From: Planctomyces sp. SH-PL62
GTDB lineage: Bacteria > Planctomycetota > Planctomycetia > Isosphaerales > Isosphaeraceae
DNA: 64,000 bases
Direction: 5' to 3'
NCBI RefSeq assembly: GCF_001610895.1
Contig: NZ_CP011273.1
Coordinates: forward strand, 3,658,001-3,722,000
Under the pieces are notes generated by a model. The model saw only the letters and a program-made list of their open reading frames with translations, did no database searches and was not told the origin of the DNA. Numbering within the stretch: the first letter of the stretch is position 1; each line of letters begins with the position of its first letter. The translations under genes were made by a program, and so were the position numbers. Shown here piece after piece: positions 44,442 through 52,529 of this stretch.

Positions 44442-44795
44442 CTACCGTCGTTTCGTCTTGTAGCCGATCTTCTGGAGGGCCTTCTCGGCCGCCTCGCGGC
44501 GGTCCCCCTGGAGCTCGATCAGGCCGTCCTTGAGCGTGCCGCCGGTGCCGCATGCGGACTTCAGCCGCGTCGCCAGGTCGTCCATGTCGTTCCCCTCCGG
44601 GGCCAGCCCGGAGACGACTGTCACGAGCTTCCCCTTGGGCCGCTTCTCCAGCGCCAGCCGGGCCGTCTGGGTCTCGGGGGGGACCCGCACGGGCTCCGCC
44701 GACTTCGGCGGGCAGGCGCATTCGGACTCCAAACGGCCGCAGGCCTCGCAGACGGGGGGGCGGTCCCAGGGGGTCCCGGCGAAGAGTCGGGTCAC
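44442..44795 (-). CDS. SUI1/eIF1-like translation factor (YciH type) with Cys-rich N-terminus
   Basis: A 117-aa protein. Residues 16-28 contain CEACGRLESECAC, four cysteines that could hold zinc. The SUI1 fold spans about 45-115, with LVTVVSGLAPEGNDMDDLAT, KSACGTGGTLKDGLIELQGD and KALQKIGYKTKRR. The bacterial YciH/SUI1 proteins bind the small ribosomal subunit and affect initiation fidelity. It lies 10 bp after DinB and 22 bp before cstA on the same strand. Confidence 0.9.
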   Translation of the reverse strand: MTRLFAGTPWDRPPVCEACGRLESECACPPKSAEPVRVPPETQTARLALEKRPKGKLVTVVSGLAPEGNDMDDLATRLKSACGTGGTLKDGLIELQGDRREAAEKALQKIGYKTKRR

Positions 44796-44805
44796 GCGAT
44801 CGCCC

Positions 44806-45309
44806 TCACACGATGGGATAGGTATACCGCGGCTGGATCGCGACGCCCAGGTTCGCCCGCTTGGCGTACAGATATTTCAGGTGGTGGTCGATGTGGCCGA
44901 CGTACGAGACCACGAGCTCGGCCAGCGTCGTCCGCCCCTTCTCGGAGTGGACGCCCGCGCGGGCGAAGTCGGCCTCGGCGGCGTCGCGGAGGATGCGCGC
45001 GGTCCATCGCCGGTTGGCGGCGAAGAGGGCCACGGCCAGGTCCACCGGGGCCTCCTGCATCCGGAGCCGGTCGTTCCAGGCGTTCTCATCGTAGGCGAGG
45101 AGTACAGGCTCGGGCTCGGCCAGGACGCGCTTCATCCGATCGCTTGCGACGACGTCGCTGTCGGCCAGGTGGGCAACCAGCTCGGCGATGCTCCAGGCGC
45201 CAGGGCCGGGCCGGGCGCGGAGATGCTCGTCGGACAGGCCGTAGACGGCGTATTCCAGGATCGCGGGGCCGAGGGCGTAGCGGTCGATCAGGGTGGCGAC
45301 GGCGGTCAT
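44806..45309 (-). CDS. DinB-family four-helix protein
   Basis: A 167-aa protein. DinB-like features: GAWSIAELVAHLADSDVVAS with a metal-type His near residue 47, and SYVGHIDHHLKYLYAKR near 140 supplying two more His. DinB-superfamily proteins include thiol S-transferases and metal-dependent hydrolases; the role here is not predictable. The ATG overlaps the stop of the next upstream gene by 4 nt, so the two are translationally coupled. Confidence 0.88.
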   Translation of the reverse strand: MTAVATLIDRYALGPAILEYAVYGLSDEHLRARPGPGAWSIAELVAHLADSDVVASDRMKRVLAEPEPVLLAYDENAWNDRLRMQEAPVDLAVALFAANRRWTARILRDAAEADFARAGVHSEKGRTTLAELVVSYVGHIDHHLKYLYAKRANLGVAIQPRYTYPIV

Positions 45310-45833
45310 GCGGTTTCGTCTCGCGAGGGGTCCGCCCCCGCATCGGCGTCGGCCGACGACCGCCGCCAGATGGAGAGCTGGGGATGGCTGTATTCCACGA
45401 ACCAGATCTCCTCTTCCACCCCCAGTTCCTGGGCGAACCGGCGCGCGACGAGATGGTTGACGACCTCGAGCGAGACGCCCAGGAAGTCGGTCCCGCCGTT
45501 GGTCTCGCCGCTCGGGTTGTGGAAGATGAACCGGATGACGATGACCCGCTCGTCGATCGGCCCGCTCGCCGAGAGGAAGCGGCCGTCCATCTCGTAGATG
45601 GAGTAGCCGCGGCTCGCCTTGCAGAGGGTCTTGATCCAGCGGTCCTCGTCGAACCCCGCTTCCTTCCGGCCCCGGGCGATCGACTGCCGGACGAACGGGA
45701 TCTTGCGAATCGCCCGCTCGTCGAACAGGTCTTCGAGGACTTCCTGGATCTTGCCGAAGTAGCCGATCTTCTTGGGGAGGATGACTTCGTACATCCGGGC
45801 GGGCTTGGGCCCTTCGAGGCGGTAGTCGGCCAT
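45306..45833 (-). CDS. Cytoplasmic protein of unknown function coupled to DinB gene
   Basis: A 175-aa soluble protein with no recognised domain. Notable segments: MYEVILPKKIGYFGKIQEVL, FVRQSIARGRKEAGFDEDRW, RGYSIYEMDGRFLSASGPID, VIVIRFIFHNPSGETNGGTD and EEIWFVEYSHPQLSIWRRSS. The C-terminal tail is Asp/Ala-rich. The mixed strand pattern looks like a folded alpha/beta protein. It lies 46 bp after an HhH-GPD gene and overlaps DinB by 4 nt, which supports expression. Confidence 0.75.
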   Translation of the reverse strand: MADYRLEGPKPARMYEVILPKKIGYFGKIQEVLEDLFDERAIRKIPFVRQSIARGRKEAGFDEDRWIKTLCKASRGYSIYEMDGRFLSASGPIDERVIVIRFIFHNPSGETNGGTDFLGVSLEVVNHLVARRFAQELGVEEEIWFVEYSHPQLSIWRRSSADADAGADPSRDETA

Positions 45834-45879
45834 GCCTGCTCCTGACGCCGGCGGGGGGGACGGGACGGGGGCGGGAGGA

Positions 45880-46566
45880 TCAGCCGTCGGCCTCGATGGG
45901 ACCGCCGTCCGGTAAGACGATCCGCAGCGGACAAGGTTCGCAGCGCGGGCCCGACGGCTTGCAGAACCGGCGGCCGACGTCGGCGAGCCCGCGCGACAGC
46001 CCCGACAGGACGGCCGAATCGGCCTCCGCGGCGTCGATCAGAAGCTGAGACGCCTCCTCGTAGTCGACGGTCGGGTCGATCCAGCCGTGGCGGACGATGA
46101 TGCGATAGGTCGCGCGATCGACGGGATAGGTCGCGGCCCCGAAGACGTGCAGGGCGATGGCGTCGGCCGTGGTCCGCCCGACGCCTCGGATCGCGGCCAG
46201 TTCGTCGCGGCGCGCGGAGGCGGGGCCGGCCCCGGAGGCCGGTGCGGCCTCCAGGTCCTCGCGATGGGCCTGATACCAGGCGGCGACCCGCTGGAGGAGC
46301 CGGACGGCCTTGGGGTTGGCCTCGATTCGGGCGTCGCGCAGGGCGTCGACGACCTCCTCCAGGGAGGCGGTCGCCAGGGCCTCGGGTTCGAGCAGGCCGG
46401 CCTCGTCGAGTGCGGTCGCGAGCCGGTCGCCACGCCCGGAGGCGAGGCTACCGGAGGCCGCGAATGCGACGACCGCCTCGAATCGCGAATCCCCCGAGGC
46501 TGGGGCGGCCGGACGGCCGCCCACGGCTCGGATGATCGCCGGAAGCGCTTCGTTCAGGGAGGGCAT
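45880..46566 (-). CDS. HhH-GPD DNA glycosylase (endonuclease III superfamily) with altered active site
   Basis: A 228-aa protein. The helix-hairpin-helix is LAAIRGVGRTTADAIALHVF and the catalytic Asp loop is YPVDRATYRIIVRHGW. In endonuclease III the hairpin position GVGRKTA holds the Schiff-base Lys; here it is Thr (GVGRTTA), so lyase activity is not expected, though the Asp is kept. The C-terminal cluster reads C-x6-C-x2-C (FCKPSGPRCEPCPL) and lacks the fourth cysteine. It probably removes damaged bases in repair; the substrate is unknown. It lies 33 bp after rpsT on the same strand. Confidence 0.88.
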   Translation of the reverse strand: MPSLNEALPAIIRAVGGRPAAPASGDSRFEAVVAFAASGSLASGRGDRLATALDEAGLLEPEALATASLEEVVDALRDARIEANPKAVRLLQRVAAWYQAHREDLEAAPASGAGPASARRDELAAIRGVGRTTADAIALHVFGAATYPVDRATYRIIVRHGWIDPTVDYEEASQLLIDAAEADSAVLSGLSRGLADVGRRFCKPSGPRCEPCPLRIVLPDGGPIEADG

Positions 46567-46599
46567 CGCGGGGCCTCCGCGACGGCGACTCGGATCAGA

Positions 46600-46884
46600 T
46601 CAGGACGCCGCCTGGGCCTTCTCGAGGGCCGCCTTGTAGGAGCGGGCGAGCTTGCTCTTGCGACGGGCGGCGGTGTTCTTGTGCAGAACCCCGCGGGCAC
46701 CGGCCTTGTCGATCTTGGCGACGGCGGCGCGGTACTGCGTCTCGGCCGCGGCGAAGTCCTTTTCGGTGACCGTGTCCAGCGCCTTGCGGGCGGAGGTCTT
46801 GACGATCTTCTTGACGATCCGGTTTTGCAGCCGCTTCTTGGCGCTCTGGCGCAGCCGCTTGGCGGCCGAATTGGTCGTTGGCAT
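46600..46884 (-). CDS. rpsT: 30S ribosomal protein S20
   Basis: A 94-aa basic protein of typical S20 length. Family motifs: TTNSAAKRLRQSAKKRLQNR at the start and GVLHKNTAARRKSKLARSYK near the end. It binds 16S rRNA in the small subunit. It heads the run rpsT-HhH-GPD-unknown-DinB-SUI1-cstA on the minus strand. The gap to the next gene upstream (TPR) is 190 bp and probably holds its promoter. Confidence 0.97.
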   Translation of the reverse strand: MPTTNSAAKRLRQSAKKRLQNRIVKKIVKTSARKALDTVTEKDFAAAETQYRAAVAKIDKAGARGVLHKNTAARRKSKLARSYKAALEKAQAAS

Positions 46885-47075
46885 AGGTCCGTCGATCTTC
46901 CCGCGTGGATAACGAAACGAAAAACGAGGCCCGCCCGCGCCCGGGGCACGGTCCGGGATCGCGACGCACCGGCCTTTCGCCGTCGCGCGATCGGGCGCGA
47001 CGGGAACCGGCGATGAGGGGGGCCCCCTGGTCAGGTCGGCCTACTCGAAGCGAAACTGTACCATGAACCCGGTTT

Positions 47076-48461
47076 TCAGTTCAAGTTGCGAAGTCGCTGG
47101 GCGACGTCGCGGTAGGTGTAGTCGTTGGCGGCGACCTCGTTGTAGTGCTCCTCCGCCGTCTCCATGTTGCCCAGGCTCTCGTTGACCCGGCCGAGCTGGT
47201 AATGGATGGCGTTGAAGTTCTCGGTGTCGCCGGATTCGATGGCCTTGAGGGCCTCCTGGTAGGTCCGTTCGGCGAGCTTGCCCCGACCGTCGGCCTCGAA
47301 GCTGAGTCCGGCTTGCAGGAGCGCCTGGACCTTCAGGTTGGGGCTCCCCTTGGCGACCTGGAACTCGCCGATGGCCTCGGCGTGCTTGCCGTCGCGGGCC
47401 AGGCAGAGGCCCAGGTCGTAGTGGAGCTTGTGATCCTCGGGGCTGAGGACGAGCCGGCGGCGGTACTCCTTGATCTCGTAGTCCAGGAGCATCCGCGAGA
47501 TCTGGTCGAGCTTGGACTTGGAGGTGACGTCGGTCGGGTCGTCCTCGACGCGCCGGGTCAGGGCGTCCATGGCCCGCTTGAGCCGGGTCATCTGGACCTC
47601 GGCGTAGTTCTGCATGAGCATGGAGTCTCGAGGGACGGCCTTGATGCCGGCCGCCAGGATCTTCTCGGCGTGCTCGAACTGGCTCCGCTTGCGGAAGATT
47701 TCCGAGAGTTCCAGGTAGGGCCAGACCTGCTTGGGGTCTTTCTGGATCTCCTTGTGGAGCCGCTCCTCCGGGCTCATCTTCTCTTGCTTGAGCTGTTCCA
47801 ACCGGGCGCGGACGTCCTCGACCGACTCGGCTGCGGGGGCCGCCTTCCGCTCGTCGATCGCGTCCTCATACTTGGCGCGTTTGATCGTGGCGCTCGCGGA
47901 AAGGCCGTTGATCTTGCGGTTGGCCTCGTCGTCGTTGGGGTCGATCCGCTTGACGGCCTCCCAGGCGGCGATGGCCTTGGGCCAGGACTCGCAGAGTTCG
48001 TGGACGTGGGCGGCGTGGCGGTGGTATTCGGCGTCCTTGGCCGCCTCGTTCTGCACCGACTCCAGGTACCACTGGGCGAGCGGGTAGAACTCGAGCATCT
48101 CGGCGGCTTCGGCCGCCTCGCGGGCCGCGGAGACGTCCCACGGGTTGTTGGTGAAGGCTTCCTCGCAGACCTCCAGGCAGGTCGTGAAATTCTGCTTGCC
48201 GCGGGCCGACCGCGCCTTCATGTGGATCGGCTTGTTCGTCATCCCGACCAGCCGGCCGACCTTCGACGGCTCGTTCTGGAACTTGCGACGCTGTACGCTC
48301 CGCAGGGCCTGCCGGAACTGCAAATTGTCCGGGGCCAGCTTGCAGGCCTGTTTGTACATGTCGACGGCGTAGTCGAAATTGGACTTCAGAGCGGCGTCGT
48401 TGCCGTATTGAAAGAAGGTGCGGGCCTTCGAAAGATCCTGGGAATCCAGCTCCGGTGGCAT
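47076..48461 (-). CDS. Tetratricopeptide-repeat (TPR) protein
   Basis: A 461-aa soluble protein with several TPR-like helical pairs: GNDAALKSNFDYAVDMYKQA with CKLAPDNLQFRQ near the start, EIFRKRSQFEHAEKILAAGI in the middle, and LGLCLARDGKHAEAIGEFQV and QLGRVNESLGNMETAEEHYN in the last third. The repeats are separated by charged helical linkers. There is no signal peptide or membrane helix. TPR proteins mediate protein-protein contacts; the partner is unknown. It is transcribed toward rpsT. Confidence 0.88.
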   Translation of the reverse strand: MPPELDSQDLSKARTFFQYGNDAALKSNFDYAVDMYKQACKLAPDNLQFRQALRSVQRRKFQNEPSKVGRLVGMTNKPIHMKARSARGKQNFTTCLEVCEEAFTNNPWDVSAAREAAEAAEMLEFYPLAQWYLESVQNEAAKDAEYHRHAAHVHELCESWPKAIAAWEAVKRIDPNDDEANRKINGLSASATIKRAKYEDAIDERKAAPAAESVEDVRARLEQLKQEKMSPEERLHKEIQKDPKQVWPYLELSEIFRKRSQFEHAEKILAAGIKAVPRDSMLMQNYAEVQMTRLKRAMDALTRRVEDDPTDVTSKSKLDQISRMLLDYEIKEYRRRLVLSPEDHKLHYDLGLCLARDGKHAEAIGEFQVAKGSPNLKVQALLQAGLSFEADGRGKLAERTYQEALKAIESGDTENFNAIHYQLGRVNESLGNMETAEEHYNEVAANDYTYRDVAQRLRNLN

Positions 48462-48621
48462 CGGGCGTGCTCCTCACCAAGCCGGGAAACGCGGCGGCGG
48501 TGGACTTGAAGATGGTCGATTGGCCCCTATTCTATCGGATCGGGGACCGCCCCACCACTGCCTGATGCGCCGAGGACCATCCGAAGCGCGGGCGAGGCCC
48601 CACGACGAGGACGAATCCGCC

Positions 48622-49530
48622 ATGCAGACCCTGAGGGAAGCCGGCCTTTCCGCCCTGATCGAAGGCGACCGCCTGGAGACCCTGGCCGACGGCTTCGAGT
48701 TCACCGAGGGGCCGCTCTGGCTCCCGGACGGCTCGATCCTGGTGCAGGACATCAAGGCCGAGAAGACCTATCGCATCGGTCCCGACCCCGACCGCTCGAA
48801 GTCGGTCTTGCGCGAGGGGACCGGCGCGGCCAACGGGCAGACCTTCGCCGCCGACGGCGGGATCATCTTCTGCGAGCAGACCGGACGACGGGTCTCGCGG
48901 ATGGCCCTCGACGGCGGCGCGGTCGCGACCGTCGCCGAGACCTGGGACGGCAAGCGGCTGAACAGCCCCAACGACGTGGTCTGCCGGTCCGACGGCCTGG
49001 TCTACTTCACCGACCCGCCCTACGGCGTCGCGGCCAAGGACCGGGAGATCGACTTCCAGGGCGTCTTCCTCTGGAACCCGTCGGCCCCGGCTTCCTCCGG
49101 CTCGTCGTTGACGAAGCTGCTGGACGACTTCGAGAAGCCCAACGGCCTGGCGTTGTCCCCCGACGAGCGGACGCTCTACGTCTGCGACACCGGCCGGTAT
49201 CACGTCCGAGCCTTTCGCGTCCTGGAGGACGGCGGCTTGGAACCCGGATCGGGCCGGGTCTTCGCGACGCTCGACCCCGGCGAGCCCGGCGGGCCGGACG
49301 GGATCAAGGTCGACCGGGAGGGCCGCGTCTTCGTGGCCGTGGCGTTGGGGATCTGGGCCTTCGAGCCCGACGGCCGACTGCTGGGGATCCTCCCCACGCC
49401 CAAACGGCCCTCGAACCTCAACTGGTGCGACGCCGACGGCCGCGGCCTGGTCGTCACCGCCGTCGACGCCGTCCACTACATCCGGTTCCGGGGGCCCGGC
49501 CTGCTCCCCGTGTTCACCCCGGGAGGGTGA
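48622..49530 (+). CDS. SMP-30/gluconolactonase-family beta-propeller protein
   Basis: A 302-aa protein. Six-bladed propeller motifs of the SMP-30/Gluconolactonase/LRE family are present: [19 protein letters not shown] with the metal Glu, [20 protein letters not shown] with Asn/Asp, [20 protein letters not shown], and [17 protein letters not shown] with the catalytic-type Asp. It hydrolyses sugar lactones or related esters; the substrate is unknown. There is no signal peptide, so it is likely cytoplasmic. It is monocistronic, divergent from the TPR gene. Confidence 0.92.
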   Translation: MQTLREAGLSALIEGDRLETLADGFEFTEGPLWLPDGSILVQDIKAEKTYRIGPDPDRSKSVLREGTGAANGQTFAADGGIIFCEQTGRRVSRMALDGGAVATVAETWDGKRLNSPNDVVCRSDGLVYFTDPPYGVAAKDREIDFQGVFLWNPSAPASSGSSLTKLLDDFEKPNGLALSPDERTLYVCDTGRYHVRAFRVLEDGGLEPGSGRVFATLDPGEPGGPDGIKVDREGRVFVAVALGIWAFEPDGRLLGILPTPKRPSNLNWCDADGRGLVVTAVDAVHYIRFRGPGLLPVFTPGG

Positions 49531-49766
49531 GTCGCCGGGGTCGGGGCGTGAAAAGATCGGACCATGTCGGGGATGAGTGGGGGATGATCTGTTCGGCGGG
49601 CGTCGCATCGACTAGAATGGTCGTCGCGACGTTCCGCCCCCCTCGCGGAACGAGGCGACCCGAGCCGGCCATCCCGCGAGTCGCCTCCCCCCCGCCTGTC
49701 GAAACTCGAAGGCCCCACACGACCCCCGCCTCACATGGCCGGCGCGGGTCGTCGCAGGAGACCCGC

Positions 49767-49985
49767 GTGGCTAAAGAAGAACCGATTCGAACCGAAGGGC
49801 GCATCGTCGAGGCGCTCCCCAACACGCAATTCATGGTCGAGCTCGAGAACGGCCACAAGGTGCTCGCGCACATCGCGGGCAAGATGCGGAAGAACTTCAT
49901 CCGCATCGTCCCGGGCGACCGGGTGACCGTCGAGATCTCGCCGTACGACTTCCTGAAAGGCCGCATCGTCTATCGCGAGCGGTGA
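49767..49985 (+). CDS. infA: Translation initiation factor IF-1
   Basis: A 72-aa protein, the standard IF-1 length, starting [20 protein letters not shown] and containing [39 protein letters not shown] and a final [10 protein letters not shown]. It binds the A site of the 30S subunit during initiation. GTG at 49767 is chosen because the family N-terminus begins exactly there and GCAGGAG lies 7 nt upstream. It is a single gene here, not in a ribosomal-protein cluster. Confidence 0.96.
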   Translation: MAKEEPIRTEGRIVEALPNTQFMVELENGHKVLAHIAGKMRKNFIRIVPGDRVTVEISPYDFLKGRIVYRER

Positions 49986-50071
49986 GCGCGACGGGGCCGT
50001 GACGCGGCCCCCACGCCCGCGCGAGCGGCTCGGCTCCCCGCCCTCTCCCCCCTCCGCCGCCACGGCCCCGC

Positions 50072-51070
50072 TCAGCGGGCCCGCCACCAGAGGCGCGGTT
50101 CGATCCCCAGGGCGATCGCCGTCGGCTCGACGTCCCGCCGGAACCGAGAGGCGTCGACCGGATATCCGGCCGACGGCTTGAGGCCCGGGACCCGGCGCGC
50201 CCAGAAGGCGTTGAACACGTCCATCCAGCATTCCCGGACCGCCTTGCCCACGATCGACGCCAGCGCCACCAGGGCGTCCTCGGCGTCGGCGCGGGGAGTC
50301 AACCGGAGATTCACCTCGCGGCCCGGGGCCCGGATCGTGTACTCGCTCAGCGCGGGCCCTTCGGCGCCTCGGTCGATCCAGGCGTCCGGCAGGGCGGCGA
50401 GCAAGGGCTCCCGATAGAAGTGCCGCCCGCCGTGCTTATCCCCCCGAACGCGCGTGGGACGGCCGTCCGCCGCGCATTCCCAGACGGCGCGGAGCAGGCG
50501 AGCGAAGGCTTCGAAGTGGACGGCGGCCTTCGAGGCGTGCCGCGAGAGGCCCTCGTTGAATCGCTCGGGGCCGACGATCTCCACGTGCACCTCGGCCACC
50601 CGCCACGCCCCCGACGGCGGCGCGAACGGCCGGGCGGCGAGGCGGAGACGCAGGCGGTCGATCAGGTCGACGGCCGGCCAGGGGGGCTCGGTCTCGTCCA
50701 GCCCGAGCCAGCGCTCGATCTCGGCTTCGGTCGGGTCGCGGTCGGCCAGGGAGGCGACGAGCCCGGCGGGGCTGCCGGGGAGGGGACGCCCCCCCGCGTC
50801 CAGGAGGGCGAAGGCGCTGGAGAGGAGGCGTTCGCGGCCGCGCCCCCCTTTGAGGATCGCCTTGGAGTCGTCGACCAGGAGCCGGTCGTCGCCCTTTCCC
50901 TTGCCCACGCGGCGGACGGTCGCGGCCAGGTCGTCCCAGAGACTGGCGGGAGGGTCCAGGTCGGGCGTCGGGCCGTCGTCGGGCCGGAGGGACTCGACGA
51001 CGACCGCGGTCATCACCAGGGGGCCGAGATTCGGCCCGTAGCCCGCCTCGTCGATCCCCACCCATCGCAT
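50072..51070 (-). CDS. Divergent ribonuclease HII-like protein
   Basis: A 332-aa protein, much longer than RNase HII (about 200 aa). The start VGIDEAGYGPNLGPLVMTAV matches the catalytic DEAG box. LLVDDSKAI resembles the LDDSK box, and EDALVALASIVGKAVRECWM plus LKPSAGYPVD matches the C-terminal ASI.AK.TRD and GYP region, with Glu for the usual Asp. In between is a long insert (about 75-220) and a TRVRGDKHGGRHFYREP segment. It may cleave RNA-DNA hybrids, but the extra region makes the substrate uncertain. It starts 34 bp after the parA gene stop on the same strand. Confidence 0.78.
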   Translation of the reverse strand: MRWVGIDEAGYGPNLGPLVMTAVVVESLRPDDGPTPDLDPPASLWDDLAATVRRVGKGKGDDRLLVDDSKAILKGGRGRERLLSSAFALLDAGGRPLPGSPAGLVASLADRDPTEAEIERWLGLDETEPPWPAVDLIDRLRLRLAARPFAPPSGAWRVAEVHVEIVGPERFNEGLSRHASKAAVHFEAFARLLRAVWECAADGRPTRVRGDKHGGRHFYREPLLAALPDAWIDRGAEGPALSEYTIRAPGREVNLRLTPRADAEDALVALASIVGKAVRECWMDVFNAFWARRVPGLKPSAGYPVDASRFRRDVEPTAIALGIEPRLWWRAR

Positions 51071-51104
51071 GACGGTCGATCCTCGGACGGGAAGTCCGGC
51101 TGGC

Positions 51105-51965
51105 TCAGGCGGCCGAGGCGTCGGCCGCGGCGGGGGCCTCGTCGGAATCGGCGTCGGAATCGGCCCAGAGCGAGGCCGGGGCCAGGCCGAGGACCTCGGC
51201 GGCCAGCGACGCGTAATCCTCGGCCCCTCGGCTCGTGGGGGCGTACTGGAAGATCGATTGGCCGAAGCTGGGGCATTCCGCCAGCCGGATGTTGCGCCGG
51301 ATGCGGGTCTTGTAGAGCTTGGCCTCGGACCAGGGCGAAACGCCCTTCTTCTTGGCGGCGAAGAAGGTCTGCAAGTCCTCGACGACCTCGCCGCCGTGGC
51401 GGGTGCCGGCGTCGTACAGGCAGAGGACCACCCCGCCGACCTTCAGGTCGCGGTTGACCCGCTTCGACACCAGGTTCACCGTCTCCAGCAGCTTCGACAG
51501 CCCGTGCAAGGCGAGGAAGTGGGCCTGGAGCGGGATCATGACCTCGTTCGCCGCGCACAGGGCGTTCAGGGTCAGGACGCTGAGCGACGGCGGGCAGTCC
51601 ATCAACACGAAGTCATACTTCTCCGTGTCGGCTTCGAGCTGGTCGCGGAGGATGACCTCGCGGCCGACGGTCCCCAGCAGCTCCAGCTCGGCACCCGCCA
51701 GGTCGATGTGGCTGCCCACGATCGAGAGGTTGTCCGCGACCTGCCGGCGGACCTCCTGGATGCTCTTGCCCTGCGTGAGCACCTCGTAGAGCGACGGTCC
51801 CGAACGCCCCGGCAGGAGCCCCAGATGGAGCGTGGCGTGCGCCTGGGGGTCGAGGTCGATGACCAGGACGTTGTGGCCCTCCGAGGCCAGCGCGGCGGCC
51901 AGATTCACCGTCGACGTCGTCTTGCCGACCCCGCCCTTTTGGTTGAGCACCGCGATCCGCCGCAT
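51105..51965 (-). CDS. parA: ParA/Soj-family ATPase
   Basis: A 286-aa protein. The deviant Walker A KGGVGKTTSTVNLAAALA is at residues 10-27, the Walker A' DLDPQAHATL region at 42-51, and Walker B LMDCPPSLSVLTLNAL near 122. The spacing is as in chromosomal Soj/ParA, which moves DNA or large complexes by ATP-driven nucleoid binding. No parB gene or parS site is adjacent, so it may be an orphan positioning ATPase. A GGAGGGAG site precedes the ATG. The C-terminal tail is Asp/Ala-rich. Confidence 0.9.
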   Translation of the reverse strand: MRRIAVLNQKGGVGKTTSTVNLAAALASEGHNVLVIDLDPQAHATLHLGLLPGRSGPSLYEVLTQGKSIQEVRRQVADNLSIVGSHIDLAGAELELLGTVGREVILRDQLEADTEKYDFVLMDCPPSLSVLTLNALCAANEVMIPLQAHFLALHGLSKLLETVNLVSKRVNRDLKVGGVVLCLYDAGTRHGGEVVEDLQTFFAAKKKGVSPWSEAKLYKTRIRRNIRLAECPSFGQSIFQYAPTSRGAEDYASLAAEVLGLAPASLWADSDADSDEAPAAADASAA

Positions 51966-52386
51966 CGTATCTCCCTCCGTGGTCTTGACCTGAGCGCGTC
52001 GGCCAGGACGCCGTGGGTCCCGATCCTCCCTGCCGCGTCGACGTCTCGCCGACCGCGCGGGACCCGGTCCGAGCCTTTGGACGGGAGTCTATCCCTTTCC
52101 CCCCCACGCGCTAAGTCGAATCGCCCGACGGCCCCGACGGAGACGCCGACGATCAGACCGGCCGCCGTGCGCGACGTCCGTCTCATCCCCGCTTCGTCCG
52201 CATCCTGCGATCCGGCGCCATCCTCTCTAGATGGCGGCGTTGCGCGCGGCGGTCGCTGGCGAAGGCCGTTCGGGCCAAGAGGCCCTCGTGGAAGCGACAC
52301 GTCGCACGACAAGGAAAAACGCCGAACGAAGCCAATTCCGGCAACTGGATTTTGGACATTAAAAGTTTGGATTTAAGGCTTTACGT
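51966..52386. other. Intergenic region between parA and the amino-acid permease gene
   Basis: Part of a 564-bp gap. It contains an inverted GCCATC/GATGGC at about 52217-52235. Around 52300-52380 is an AT-richer stretch (ACATTAAAAGTTTGGATTTAAGG) with a GAACGAAGCCAATTCCGG element related to the hairpin that follows. No gene is supported. Confidence 0.4.
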
Positions 52387-52429
52387 CGATTGGCTTTGTT
52401 CGCCGGGGGGGGGCGAACAAAGCCAATCG
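52387..52429. terminator. Strong 18-bp hairpin with a poly-G loop
   Basis: Perfect arms at 52387-52404 and 52412-52429 (core GATTGGCTTTGTTCGCC and its complement) with a loop of seven G. It lies 100 bp past the permease stop codon. There is no T-run in either direction, so it could be a terminator, an mRNA stabiliser or a repeat element. Variant copies of the AAGCCAAT arm lie at 52325-52342 and 52434-52450. Confidence 0.6.
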
Positions 52430-52529
52430 GGGGGGACGAAGCCGATCCTGTCGAGGGGGGCGGATTGGAGGTGGGTCGGCTCCCCGGCCCCGCCGACGTG
52501 GGTCGGGGGGCGGGGAGCGGTTGAGGGAC

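Noticed and set aside
42074-44533. Open plus-strand frame opposite cstA
   Set aside because: cstA on the other strand is unmistakable; the frame is His/Asp/Arg-rich shadow sequence.
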